Notes: generated by a model from the letters alone, not told the origin. A stretch of DNA of 9,349 nt from Eubacteriaceae bacterium UBA4266 (GCA_002396065.1 DGWE01000054.1:1-9349); one strand, 5' to 3'. Shown: positions 1-5,887, numbered from the stretch's first letter. A program made the numbers and translations.

Positions 1-67
1 TCCCGCAGGAGCAGTCAAACTCCGTTTGCGCCATATCATTTAAATCCAGATTGAGTATTTCATCCAT
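1..67 (-). CDS. Probable sn-glycerol-1-phosphate dehydrogenase, N-terminal fragment
   Basis: Only the first 22 codons are inside the window; the gene continues past position 1. The start ATG (65-67) has an AAGGAG ribosome binding site about 10 nt upstream. The translated N-terminus contains T-E-F-D-C-S-C-G, which resembles the F-x-C-x-C-G-(R/K)-x-H opening that I recall from clostridial iron-containing alcohol dehydrogenase/glycerol-1-phosphate dehydrogenases (AraM/EgsA relatives). That family reduces dihydroxyacetone phosphate to sn-glycerol 1-phosphate with NAD(P)H and needs a bound metal. The gene sits 49 bp downstream of a SorC-type regulator with no terminator between, so it is probably the regulator's target and cotranscribed with it. 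That it is a real gene start is fairly secure. The function rests on a few residues and could be wrong. Confidence 0.5.
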   Translation of the reverse strand, partial: MDEILNLDLNDMAQTEFDCSCG

Positions 68-116
68 TTTAACAAATCTCCTTATAAAACAAATTGGTTT
101 AAACAAAAGAAATAAT

Positions 117-1070
117 TTAATTATTCTCCGCCAGCTGCGTCGCGCAGTCGACGTCGGTAATTAGCGTGTTGATGTATTTCCCCTCGATGGCGCCCTTGAT
201 GGCGTTGAGCTTTTCGAGGCCCGAGGCCACGCCGATGGCGTGGGGCACCTTCCTGAGTTTTTTGATTTCGATGCCGATGACGGTATTTTGCTTTTTAAAG
301 GGCGCCGTGTCGCCGTGTTCGTCGAAAAACTGCATGCAGATATCGCCGGCCACGCCCGCCTTTTTCATCGCGTTCATTTCCGCCTCGGTGTAATAGCCGG
401 TGGCCATGATCGCCGACGTCTTGTTCGGGTAGCCGATGCCGACTAATGCGATATCCAGGGAGTCGCACATTTTGATCACCCGGGCGATGCTGGTTTCGTG
501 GAGAAACTCGTCGCGGATGGTGCGGTTGGCGACCCGGGCCGGCGCGTGCATCGGGATGAATTTGCCGTCCCCAAATTTGCGGGCCATCAGCTGAACGAGG
601 GTGTTGGAGTGCAGCTCACTGCGCAGATGTCCCATGCCGCCGATCATCGGGACGAAGAACACGTTCTTCGCCGAGCAGGCGTCGAGGTGCTTGGCCGTCT
701 CGTAGAGGGTCGAGCCCATGGAGACGCCGACGACGTCGCGGTCCACGACGATGCGCTTCAGGTAGTCGGCCGCAACCTGGCCGAGCTCTTCCTTCTGCTT
801 GACGGGATCGTCGTAATGGTCGACGACGACAACCTCCTTCAGGCCGTAAATCGATTCGATCTTGTGCTCGAGTTCGACGTAATTCGTCATTTCGAGGTTC
901 TTGATCGTGATGGTGACGACGCCGGTCGCGCGGGCGTTGCTGATGATTCTGGAGATGGTGGGGCGCGAAAGACCGAGCTTCGTGGCGATCGATTTCTGGC
1001 TTAAATTTTGATTGTAGTACATATCGCAAATTTTGATCATGAGTCGTTCGTCGTTAACAATTTTCTTCAT
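117..1070 (-). CDS. SorC/DeoR-type sugar-binding transcriptional regulator
   Basis: A 317-residue DNA-binding regulator, the usual length for the SorC family. Residues about 8-50 form a helix-turn-helix (Q-K-S-I-A-T-K-L-G-L-S-R-P-T-I-S-R-I). Residues about 60-315 match the SorC sugar-phosphate-binding domain, with landmarks such as V-G-V-S-M-G-S-T-L, V-P-M-I-G-G-M-G, D-I-A-L-V-G-I-G and G-D-I-C-M-Q-F-F-D-E-H-G. Members of this family bind phosphorylated sugars or polyols and usually control the adjacent catabolic operon. The start is supported by a TAAGGAAC ribosome binding site 7 nt before the ATG. A TTGACT/TATAAT promoter lies about 85 bp upstream, and two similar 13-bp elements upstream of it are candidate autoregulatory sites. 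The probable target is the dehydrogenase gene downstream, so the inducer may be a triose or polyol phosphate; that is inference. Confidence 0.92.
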   Translation of the reverse strand: MKKIVNDERLMIKICDMYYNQNLSQKSIATKLGLSRPTISRIISNARATGVVTITIKNLEMTNYVELEHKIESIYGLKEVVVVDHYDDPVKQKEELGQVAADYLKRIVVDRDVVGVSMGSTLYETAKHLDACSAKNVFFVPMIGGMGHLRSELHSNTLVQLMARKFGDGKFIPMHAPARVANRTIRDEFLHETSIARVIKMCDSLDIALVGIGYPNKTSAIMATGYYTEAEMNAMKKAGVAGDICMQFFDEHGDTAPFKKQNTVIGIEIKKLRKVPHAIGVASGLEKLNAIKGAIEGKYINTLITDVDCATQLAENN

Positions 1071-1154
1071 CTGTCTGTTCCTTATAAATAATCAATCGCT
1101 GCAATGTGTAAACCTAAGATCATCAATCTGATTTTCCAGAATGATGTTGTTTTC

Positions 1155-1183
1155 ATTATATCGTCATCCTGATACAAAGTCAA
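1155..1183 (-). promoter_or_regulatory. Promoter of the SorC-family regulator
   Basis: Read on the minus strand, TTGACT (1178-1183) is followed after exactly 17 bp by TATAAT (1155-1160). This is a near-consensus housekeeping sigma promoter. The predicted start near 1148 would give a leader of roughly 78 nt before the regulator ATG at 1070. No other promoter of this quality points toward the regulator. Confidence 0.8.
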
Positions 1184-1186
1184 TAT

Positions 1187-1272
1187 ACACTTTTACATTT
1201 ATTCACAAATTTCGGAAGAAAATCGTTTAAATCGGCCGGTATTTGGATAAAATAAAAAACACTTTATCATTT
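1187..1272. repeat. Pair of 13-bp repeats, candidate regulator operators
   Basis: CACTTTTACATTT (1188-1200) and CACTTTATCATTT (1260-1272) agree at 11 of 13 bases in the same orientation, both preceded by A, and lie 72 bp apart, close to seven helical turns. The first copy begins 4 bp upstream of the -35 element of the regulator promoter. SorC-family regulators are often tetramers that bind upstream repeats and control their own operon, so these could be operator half-sites. The region is AT-rich, so chance similarity is possible. Confidence 0.3.
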
Positions 1273-1338
1273 GTAAAAATTTAGATCAAGCATAGAAAAA
1301 TTACATGCAAAATTGAGATCAAATCTGAGAAAATGTAC

Positions 1339-1367
1339 TTGACAACACATACCCCTATGGGTAGAAT
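1339..1367 (+). promoter_or_regulatory. Strong orphan promoter, plus strand
   Basis: TTGACA (1339-1344), a 17-bp spacer and TAGAAT (1362-1367) form an almost perfect housekeeping sigma promoter reading to the right, with a predicted start near 1374. No plus-strand gene follows: the next annotated genes are all on the minus strand until purA at 5982. A strong terminator begins at 1470. The spacer contains a palindrome of CsoR-like appearance. The promoter therefore probably drives a short untranslated RNA. Confidence 0.65.
1350..1363. promoter_or_regulatory. CsoR-like inverted repeat inside the promoter spacer
   Basis: TACCC-CTAT-GGGTA (1350-1363) is an inverted repeat matching at 6 of 7 arm positions, placed between the -35 and -10 elements and overlapping the -10 by two bases. 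Operators of the CsoR/CstR/FrmR/RcnR repressor family typically have short G/C tracts flanked by TA/AT, as here. Those repressors sense copper, persulfide, formaldehyde or nickel/cobalt. Placement in the spacer is a classic repressor position. No such repressor is encoded in this window, so the assignment is inference from motif shape. Confidence 0.35.
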
Positions 1368-1373
1368 AAAAAT

Positions 1374-1498
1374 ATCTTCTGAAACGTAATTTTAGATGAT
1401 TCAGAAGCTGATTTCTAAAGAAAGCGGGGGGCGTGCCCGCATCCGAAGAGATCCCTTATAAAAATGCAGAAAAGCCTCGGGAACCCCCGGGGCTTTTT
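1374..1498 (+). ncRNA. Candidate small RNA of about 125 nt
   Basis: The interval between a consensus promoter (1339-1367) and a strong terminator (1470-1498) has no credible coding sequence. The only ATG ORF (1395-1460, 21 codons) lacks a ribosome binding site. The predicted transcript folds into three stem-loops in order. The first is a perfect 8-bp stem, CTTCTGAA (1376-1383) with TTCAGAAG (1400-1407), starting almost at the 5' end. The second is GCGGG (1424-1428) with CCCGC (1436-1440) around a G-rich loop. The third is the terminator hairpin. That architecture is typical of an independent regulatory RNA. It could instead be an unproductive or antisense transcript aimed at the 3' end of the exporter gene, which lies convergently just beyond. 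No known RNA family is recognised. Confidence 0.42.
1470..1498. terminator. Bidirectional intrinsic terminator
   Basis: A 12-bp stem, AAAAGCCTCGGG (1470-1481) with CCCGGGGCTTTT (1486-1497), one G-T pair, around the loop AACC. On the plus strand it is followed by a T-rich stretch (1494-1498 and 1507-1513), and on the minus strand the exit reads TTTTCTGCATTTTT. It lies 19 bp past the stop of the minus-strand exporter gene and at the end of the candidate plus-strand small RNA, so it can serve both. Confidence 0.85.
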
Positions 1499-1516
1499 GC
1501 TTTACAATTTTTTGTT

Positions 1517-2905
1517 TTATGATTTTGTGTCGTCTGGGGCGCCGTCCGCCGGCAGTCTGCGGTAGACGGTGAGCATCATCGTCGTGAAGCTCGCCAGCCC
1601 GCCGATGACGTTGGAGATGGGTTCTGCCGCGAACACACCGTAGACGCCGAGCCATTTGGGCAGCAGCACCGTCAGCGGCACGACGATGAAGGCCTTGCGC
1701 AGCAGCGAGAAGAAAATCGCCTGCTTCGGCTTGCCCAGGGCCTGAAACGTCGTCTGCCCGGTGTACTGAAAGCTCATGAATACGAACCCGAAGAAGTAGA
1801 CGCGCACGGCGTGCTGGCCCGCGGCGATCATCCGGGCGCTTCCGGTGAAGATCGCCATCAGCAGGTGGGGACAGGCCGAGATGAAAATCCAAATGGCGAG
1901 GCTGAAGGCGAAGGTCAGCGCGAACATGATGCGGATGCTTTTTTTGACGCGGCCGTAAGCCTTCGCGCCGTAGTTGTAGCCGATGACCGGCGACGTCCCA
2001 GAGGTCAGCCCCAGCGCCGGCAGCTCCGCCATCTGGCGGATCGAGTTGATGACCGTCATGATCCCGACGTAGAGGCTGCCGCCGATGGCTGACAGCGTCG
2101 CGTTGCAGACGATCTGGACGAGGGCGTTGGTGCAGTTCATGATGAAGCCCGAGGTGCCCAGGGCGGCGATGCGCCGGACGAGCCCGCCCTCGAGGTGCAG
2201 AGACGGCCGGTCGATTTTTAACACCGCCCGGTCGCCGGTCATGAACCGGAAGACCCACAGCGCCGCCGCGAATTGGGAAATCACCGTGGCGACGGCCGCG
2301 CCGGCGACGCCCAGGCCCAGCGCGAAGATGAACACCGGGTCGAGGGCGAAGTTGATGACGACGCCGAGCACCGTCGTGATCATCCCCGTGCGCGGAAATC
2401 CCTCGGCGTTGATAAAGGGGGTGAGCCCCGTCGCGAACATCGAGAACGCCGTCCCGATCAAATAGATCCGGGTGTAGGCCACCGCGTAGGGCAGGGTGTG
2501 GGCGTCGGCGCCGAAGAGGATCAGCACCGGCTTTTCGAACAGATAGCCCACCGCCATTAGAATAAAGGACGTGCCGATGAGCAGCGCCGTCGTGTTGCCG
2601 AGGATTTTCTTCGCGCGGGCGTCGTCCCCGGCGCCCCGGGCGATGGCGAACAGCGGTGCGCCGCCGGTGCCGTAGAGGTTGGTGAAGGCGGCGATGATCG
2701 TGATGATCGGGAAGACCAGCCCGACCCCGCTCAGGGCCGCCTCGCCTGTGCCCGGCATGTGGCCGATGTAGATGCGGTCCACGATGTTGTAGAGCATCTG
2801 GGCGATTTGGGCGAGCATCACCGGCACCGCCTGATGGAGAATGATGCGCGTCAGGCTGCCCTGGGCAAAATCCGACGGGTCCGACTTGCGCGCGGCGTCA
2901 GCCAT
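1517..2905 (-). CDS. MATE-family efflux transporter
   Basis: A 462-residue polytopic membrane protein, the normal length for the multidrug and toxin extrusion family, which exports cationic drugs or metabolites using Na+ or H+ gradients. About twelve hydrophobic segments are arranged as two similar halves. The first half carries L-Y-N-I-V-D-R-I-Y-I-G-H near residue 40 and the G-A-P-L-F-A-I-A-R-G-A-G stretch near residue 85. The second half repeats the pattern with G-L-T-S-G-T-S-P-V-I-G-Y-N-Y-G-A. It belongs to the NorM/MepA/DinF superfamily and looks most like clostridial MepA-type members; the substrate cannot be told. The ATG at 2905 is chosen because an AAGGAGG ribosome binding site sits 7 nt upstream; a TTG at 2929 would place that site inside the gene. 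It stands alone: an upstream terminator separates it from the aldolase gene. Confidence 0.9.
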   Translation of the reverse strand: MADAARKSDPSDFAQGSLTRIILHQAVPVMLAQIAQMLYNIVDRIYIGHMPGTGEAALSGVGLVFPIITIIAAFTNLYGTGGAPLFAIARGAGDDARAKKILGNTTALLIGTSFILMAVGYLFEKPVLILFGADAHTLPYAVAYTRIYLIGTAFSMFATGLTPFINAEGFPRTGMITTVLGVVINFALDPVFIFALGLGVAGAAVATVISQFAAALWVFRFMTGDRAVLKIDRPSLHLEGGLVRRIAALGTSGFIMNCTNALVQIVCNATLSAIGGSLYVGIMTVINSIRQMAELPALGLTSGTSPVIGYNYGAKAYGRVKKSIRIMFALTFAFSLAIWIFISACPHLLMAIFTGSARMIAAGQHAVRVYFFGFVFMSFQYTGQTTFQALGKPKQAIFFSLLRKAFIVVPLTVLLPKWLGVYGVFAAEPISNVIGGLASFTTMMLTVYRRLPADGAPDDTKS

Positions 2906-2963
2906 ATCACCGCCTCCTTTCTTTATCAATTATTTAATAAATCCTAACAAGTGCTTAACTTAC

Positions 2964-2983
2964 ACTAAAATAATAATATTAGT
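2964..2983. promoter_or_regulatory. Imperfect palindrome upstream of the exporter gene
   Basis: ACTAAAATAATAATATTAGT is a 20-bp inverted repeat matching at 8 of 10 arm positions, about 60 bp before the exporter start. MarR- or TetR-like repressors that control efflux pumps bind sites of this size, but no such gene is next to it and the region is very AT-rich. I could not identify a convincing promoter for the exporter here. Confidence 0.2.
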
Positions 2984-2990
2984 TTAGAAC

Positions 2991-3021
2991 AAAAAAAGAG
3001 CCGCTGCAAGCGGCAGCGGCT
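2991..3021 (-). terminator. Intrinsic terminator of the aldolase gene
   Basis: On the minus strand, a perfect 9-bp GC-rich stem, AGCCGCTGC paired with GCAGCGGCT (2999-3007 and 3013-3021 on the plus strand), has a 5-nt loop and is followed by C and seven T (2991-2997). It lies 18 bp past the aldolase stop codon and insulates the aldolase transcript from the exporter gene. Confidence 0.92.
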
Positions 3022-3039
3022 GAGAAGCATAAATTCCGT

Positions 3040-3927
3040 TTATTTGATGCTGGCCTGATAAATTTTGTCGATGGAATCGGCGAGCATGTAGTTGAAATCC
3101 TTGTCGTTCATGCGGCAGGTCAGCCCTTCGGTCAACGCTCTCGAGAAGCTGGCGATGAGCCCCGGGTTCTGCGCGAGCTTGGCGCAGGCGTCCTTGCGGG
3201 TGTAGCCGCCGGACAGGGCGACGACACGCACGACGTGTTTGTCCTTCATGATGTCGGAATAGAGCCCGGCTTCGGTCGGGATTGTTACCTTGAACATGAC
3301 CTTGTCGCCGTCTTCCAACGCGGCAAGATGGGATTTGAATTCGGCGTGGAGCAGCTGTTCCGCTTCGGCCTTGTCTTCGGCGTGGATGTCGACTTCCGGT
3401 TCGATGATCGGCACGAAGCCCGCGGCGATGATGCGTTTGGCGATGTCAAACTGCTGGTCGACGATGGCTTTGATGCCGGCTTTGTTGGCCGAGTGGATCA
3501 CCGAGCGCATTTTCGTCCCGAAGATGTGGCGCTTCGCGGCGCGTTTCAGCAGATCGTCGAGTTGCGGCATCGGCTTCATCATCTGGACGCCGTCCTTTTC
3601 TTCGGCCAGGCCCTTGTCGACCTTCAAAATCGGGATGATGCCCTTGACGTCCCAGAGGTAGTCGGCGGTGTATTTGTCTTCCACCTTGCGGTCCATCGTA
3701 TTTTCAAATAGGATCGCAGCCAGGATTTTGTCGCTGGTGAAGGACGGGCTGGTCATGATGCGGGTGCGCATTTCGTGAACCAGGTCGAACATCTGGTCGT
3801 CGTTGCGATAGCGGGTCTTTGGAATGCCGTAGGCCTTCAGCGCCTTCGGTGTGCTGCCGCCGCTTTGATCGAGTGCGGCAATGAACCCCGGTTCTTTCTG
3901 CATGCGGTCTAATTGTTTTTGATTCAT
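3040..3927 (-). CDS. fda: Fructose-bisphosphate aldolase class I
   Basis: A 295-residue cytosolic glycolytic and gluconeogenic enzyme that reversibly splits fructose 1,6-bisphosphate into dihydroxyacetone phosphate and glyceraldehyde 3-phosphate through a Schiff base, without metal. It matches the Staphylococcus Fda type along its whole length. Landmarks are [18 protein letters not shown] (14-31), [10 protein letters not shown] (101-110), R-H-I-F-G-T-K-M-R (133-141), V-P-I-I-E-P-E-V (172-179) and L-S-G-G-Y-(T/S)-R (238-244). Lys213 in F-K-V-T-I-P-T-E aligns with the known Schiff-base lysine of the staphylococcal enzyme. A GGAGGG ribosome binding site precedes the ATG by about 6 nt. It is monocistronic, with its own promoter and terminator. 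The repeat-rich upstream region suggests regulated expression. Confidence 0.95.
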   Translation of the reverse strand: MNQKQLDRMQKEPGFIAALDQSGGSTPKALKAYGIPKTRYRNDDQMFDLVHEMRTRIMTSPSFTSDKILAAILFENTMDRKVEDKYTADYLWDVKGIIPILKVDKGLAEEKDGVQMMKPMPQLDDLLKRAAKRHIFGTKMRSVIHSANKAGIKAIVDQQFDIAKRIIAAGFVPIIEPEVDIHAEDKAEAEQLLHAEFKSHLAALEDGDKVMFKVTIPTEAGLYSDIMKDKHVVRVVALSGGYTRKDACAKLAQNPGLIASFSRALTEGLTCRMNDKDFNYMLADSIDKIYQASIK

Positions 3928-3966
3928 TAAATTCCCTCCTCATCGCATTTGCGAAAACGTATTTAT

Positions 3967-3976
3967 GGGTATACCC
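3967..3976. promoter_or_regulatory. Perfect palindrome GGGTATACCC in the aldolase leader
   Basis: A perfect 10-bp palindrome about 20 bp downstream of the predicted aldolase transcription start and about 40 bp before the ATG, a position where a bound repressor would block elongation or early initiation. It shares the 8-mer TATGGGTA (3964-3971) with the CsoR-like site at 1350-1363, although the arms are in the opposite order. No binding protein is identified. Confidence 0.3.
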
Positions 3977-3985
3977 TATTTCCCC

Positions 3986-4005
3986 AATTGTACTTTTAAT
4001 TGTAC
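3986..4005. repeat. Tandem AATTGTAC repeat at the aldolase promoter
   Basis: AATTGTAC occurs at 3986-3993 and again at 3998-4005, separated by TTTT, a 12-bp period. Viewed as an inverted repeat it is TGTAC, 8 bp, GTACA. The second copy contains the predicted -10 element of the aldolase promoter, so a protein bound here would compete with polymerase. It may also simply be AT-rich promoter DNA. Confidence 0.3.
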
Positions 4006-4027
4006 ATCAAAAAGCCCGAAACTTCAA
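3999..4027 (-). promoter_or_regulatory. Promoter of the aldolase gene
   Basis: On the minus strand, TTGAAG (4022-4027) is followed after 17 bp by TACAAT (3999-4004). The predicted start near 3992 gives a leader of about 65 nt. The match is good but not perfect, and the second TACAAT 12 bp further downstream is an alternative -10 without a good -35. Confidence 0.55.
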
Positions 4028-4062
4028 GATAACGCCGCCCACAAATAGGTGTAACTTCAAGA
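4020..4062. repeat. Direct repeat AACTTCAAGA flanking the aldolase -35
   Basis: AACTTCAAGA is present at 4020-4029 and 4053-4062, 33 bp apart (about three helical turns). The copy at 4020 contains the -35 element. A second shared word, ACATCAAA, lies at 4004-4011 and 4062-4069, on the other side of each copy. These could be activator sites or remains of a duplicated promoter. Confidence 0.3.
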
Positions 4063-4095
4063 CATCAAACTGTGGTTTTTAGACCTGAGGGCGGA

Positions 4096-4830
4096 TTAGA
4101 TCCAGCCGCCGTCGAGGCGGATCACCTGGCCGGTCAGGTAGTCGGGCATTTCCAGCAGGCGCACGACGGCCGCCGCGGCCTCCTCGGGGGTGCCGAAGCG
4201 GTCCGCCGGGATTTCGGCGCGGATGGCCTCGCGCTCGGCGTCGTTGTATTCGGCGTTCATCGCCGTGTCGATGAAGCCGCAGGCGAGGGCGTTGACCGGG
4301 ATATGGCTCGGCGCCAGCTCCTTGCCCAAGGCCCGGGTGAAGGCGGCGACCCCGCCCTTGGTCGCCGAGTAGGCGGCCTCCGCCGCGGCGCCGACGTCGC
4401 CCCAGACAGACGAAATGTTGACGATGGCGCCCCCGCCGCCGGCCAGGAATTTCGGGATGGCCAGCCGGGAGGTGTAGAAGCAGGACGAGAGGTTGGTGCG
4501 CATCAAATCGTCCCAGGCCTCGGGGGTGAGGTCCTGAATGAGGCCGGTGACCGAGCGCCCGGCGTTGTTGATCAAAATGTCGAGGCGGTGAACGTGGGCG
4601 TCAAACAGCGCCGCGACCTGTTCGGCGTCCCCGGCGTCGCAGCGCACCGGCGTGACCGGCACTTCGTAAGTGGCCGACAGCCGGACCGACAAGGCGGTCA
4701 GCGCGTCCATCGAACGTTCGCAGGTCAAAATCAAATGGCAGCCCCTTTGAGCGAGGGCTTCGGCGATGGCGGCACCGATGCCCCGGGAGGCGCCGGTGAT
4801 CAGCGCTGTTTTATTGGCAAAATCGTGCAT
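4096..4830 (-). CDS. Short-chain dehydrogenase/reductase, YmfI/FabG-like
   Basis: A 244-residue classical short-chain dehydrogenase binding NAD(P)H. It has the nucleotide-binding T-G-A-S-R-G-I-G (12-19), N-N-A-G (88-91), Asn113, and the catalytic Ser141, Tyr154 and Lys158. The stretch N-I-S-S-V-W-G-D-V-G-A and the following K-E-L-A-P-S, the G-R-S-x-x-G-L-I after N-N-A-G, and the closing T-G-Q-V-I-R-L-D-G-G-W resemble Bacillus YmfI more than FabG. YmfI reduces the 5-aminopentanone group that modifies elongation factor P. Assignment to that function is inference; a 3-oxoacyl-ACP reductase role is the alternative. The ATG at 4830 is preferred because AAAGGA lies 7 nt upstream; a TTG at 4851 is the longer option. 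It lies 64 bp behind the radical SAM gene with no terminator between, so cotranscription is likely. Confidence 0.85.
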   Translation of the reverse strand: MHDFANKTALITGASRGIGAAIAEALAQRGCHLILTCERSMDALTALSVRLSATYEVPVTPVRCDAGDAEQVAALFDAHVHRLDILINNAGRSVTGLIQDLTPEAWDDLMRTNLSSCFYTSRLAIPKFLAGGGGAIVNISSVWGDVGAAAEAAYSATKGGVAAFTRALGKELAPSHIPVNALACGFIDTAMNAEYNDAEREAIRAEIPADRFGTPEEAAAAVVRLLEMPDYLTGQVIRLDGGWI

Positions 4831-4894
4831 GGTGGGTTCCTTTCTAATCAAGCACTATATAAATAAGATCAAATTTTTCTATACTATTCGCTGC

Positions 4895-5812
4895 CTAGCG
4901 CTCAGCCCGGGCAATTTTCGCCAGCAGGGTGTTGAGCACCAGCCGTTTGTTGGCCGACCATTTCGGCGCGATCAGCAGCTTTTTCGGCGCGTCCCCGGTG
5001 AGCCGATGAATGACGGTCGACTCGGGCAGGCGCTTCAGGCAGTCGACGACTAAATCGGTGTAGGTTTCGAGGGTAAACACCGGGAAGGGATCTTTGAGGT
5101 AGGCCTCGCCCATGGCCGTCCCCTTGAGCACGTGGAGCAGCTGCAGCTTGATGCCCGGCAGGGTCGGCGAAAGTGTTGAGAGATAATCGACCGTCTCGAG
5201 CATCATCGCCCGCGTTTCGCCGGGCAGGCCGAGGATCACGTGCACGACCGCCGGGATGCCGGCGTCGGCCAGCCGCCTGTAGGCCGATTCAAACACCTCG
5301 AGGGGGTAGCCCCGGTGAAAGGCTTCGGCGGTGGCCTCGTGAACCGTCTGCAGGCCCAGCTCCACCCAGACGGGCTTGACGCGGTTTAAATCCGCGAGCA
5401 TGTCGAGCACGGGATCGGGCAGGCAGTCCGGACGGGTGCCGACCGCGAGGCCGACGATTTCGGGCCGGGCGATAGCTTCGCGGTAGAGGGTCCGCAGCCG
5501 GTCGAGCTCGGCGCCGCTTCTGACGTAGGTGTTGGTGTAGGACTGGAAGTAGGCGATGTAGCGGCGGTCCTCCGGGGCGATGCCCTTCGGGAATTTCGGA
5601 TCGACCAGGGCCTTGGCCGCGGCCAGCTGTTCGCCTAAAGGCGCGGGATCTGCGGCGAAATCGCCGGAGCCGCCGGCTGAGCAGAAGGTGCAGCCGCCGG
5701 TGCCGAGGGTGCCGTCCCGGTTGGGGCAGGTGCACCCCGAGGAGAGGGACAATTTGTAGACCTTGGTGTGATAGCGGCGTTTCAGCGCCTCAGATAAAGT
5801 TAAGATTTTCAT
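4895..5812 (-). CDS. Radical SAM protein, YhcC/TIGR01212 family
   Basis: A 305-residue radical S-adenosylmethionine protein. The iron-sulfur cysteines appear as Cys29, Cys41 and Cys44 in C-P-N-R-D-G-T-L-G-T-G-G-C-T-F-C, the widened C-x11-C-x2-C spacing typical of the TIGR01212 (YhcC/YtqA) group. The Y-I-A-Y-F-Q-S-Y-T-N-T-Y segment (85-96) and the C-terminal tail with R-L-T-G-D-A-P and A-P-K-W-S-x-N-K are further hallmarks. The biochemical role of the family is not established to my knowledge; relatives of the Elp3 type act on RNA. The ATG at 5812 is chosen because the family N-terminus begins here and an AGGGGAG site is just upstream, with unusually short spacing. The frame stays open another 57 codons upstream, but those run through the promoter and are not family-like. 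Confidence 0.9.
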   Translation of the reverse strand: MKILTLSEALKRRYHTKVYKLSLSSGCTCPNRDGTLGTGGCTFCSAGGSGDFAADPAPLGEQLAAAKALVDPKFPKGIAPEDRRYIAYFQSYTNTYVRSGAELDRLRTLYREAIARPEIVGLAVGTRPDCLPDPVLDMLADLNRVKPVWVELGLQTVHEATAEAFHRGYPLEVFESAYRRLADAGIPAVVHVILGLPGETRAMMLETVDYLSTLSPTLPGIKLQLLHVLKGTAMGEAYLKDPFPVFTLETYTDLVVDCLKRLPESTVIHRLTGDAPKKLLIAPKWSANKRLVLNTLLAKIARAER

Positions 5813-5858
5813 GACTCCCCTGACAATTAAAAAAATTAAAATTTTATGGGTTTTGTCT

Positions 5859-5887
5859 ATTATATTCCAATGTTGGCGCTTTATCAA
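5859..5887 (-). promoter_or_regulatory. Promoter of the radical SAM / dehydrogenase pair
   Basis: On the minus strand, TTGATA (5882-5887), a 17-bp spacer and TATAAT (5859-5864) form a strong promoter, with a predicted start near 5852 and a leader of about 40 nt. It also argues against the longer upstream reading of the radical SAM gene. The -35 overlaps that of the divergent purA promoter. Confidence 0.75.

Noticed and set aside
498..1004. Plus-strand 168-codon ORF opposite the SorC regulator
   Set aside because: It is a shadow frame in GC-rich DNA, with a biased, low-complexity composition rich in Asp, Val, Gly and Arg, no ribosome binding site, and complete overlap with a well-supported gene.
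1395..1460. 21-codon plus-strand ORF in the orphan transcript
   Set aside because: No ribosome binding site before the ATG, and the sequence is better explained as RNA stem-loops; a leader peptide cannot be entirely excluded.
1071..1516. CRISPR array or mobile-element remnant in the long AT-rich gap
   Set aside because: There are no regularly spaced repeats, no terminal inverted repeats and no transposase fragments. The low GC content is what is expected of an intergenic region here.
1401..2258. Second minus-strand frame within the exporter gene, running to 1401
   Set aside because: It is out of frame with the exporter, arginine- and proline-rich, and crosses the terminator at 1470-1498.
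4072..4866. Plus-strand 264-codon ORF opposite the dehydrogenase gene
   Set aside because: The minus-strand dehydrogenase has all catalytic motifs; the opposite frame is Gly/Arg/Asp/Val-rich and unrecognisable.
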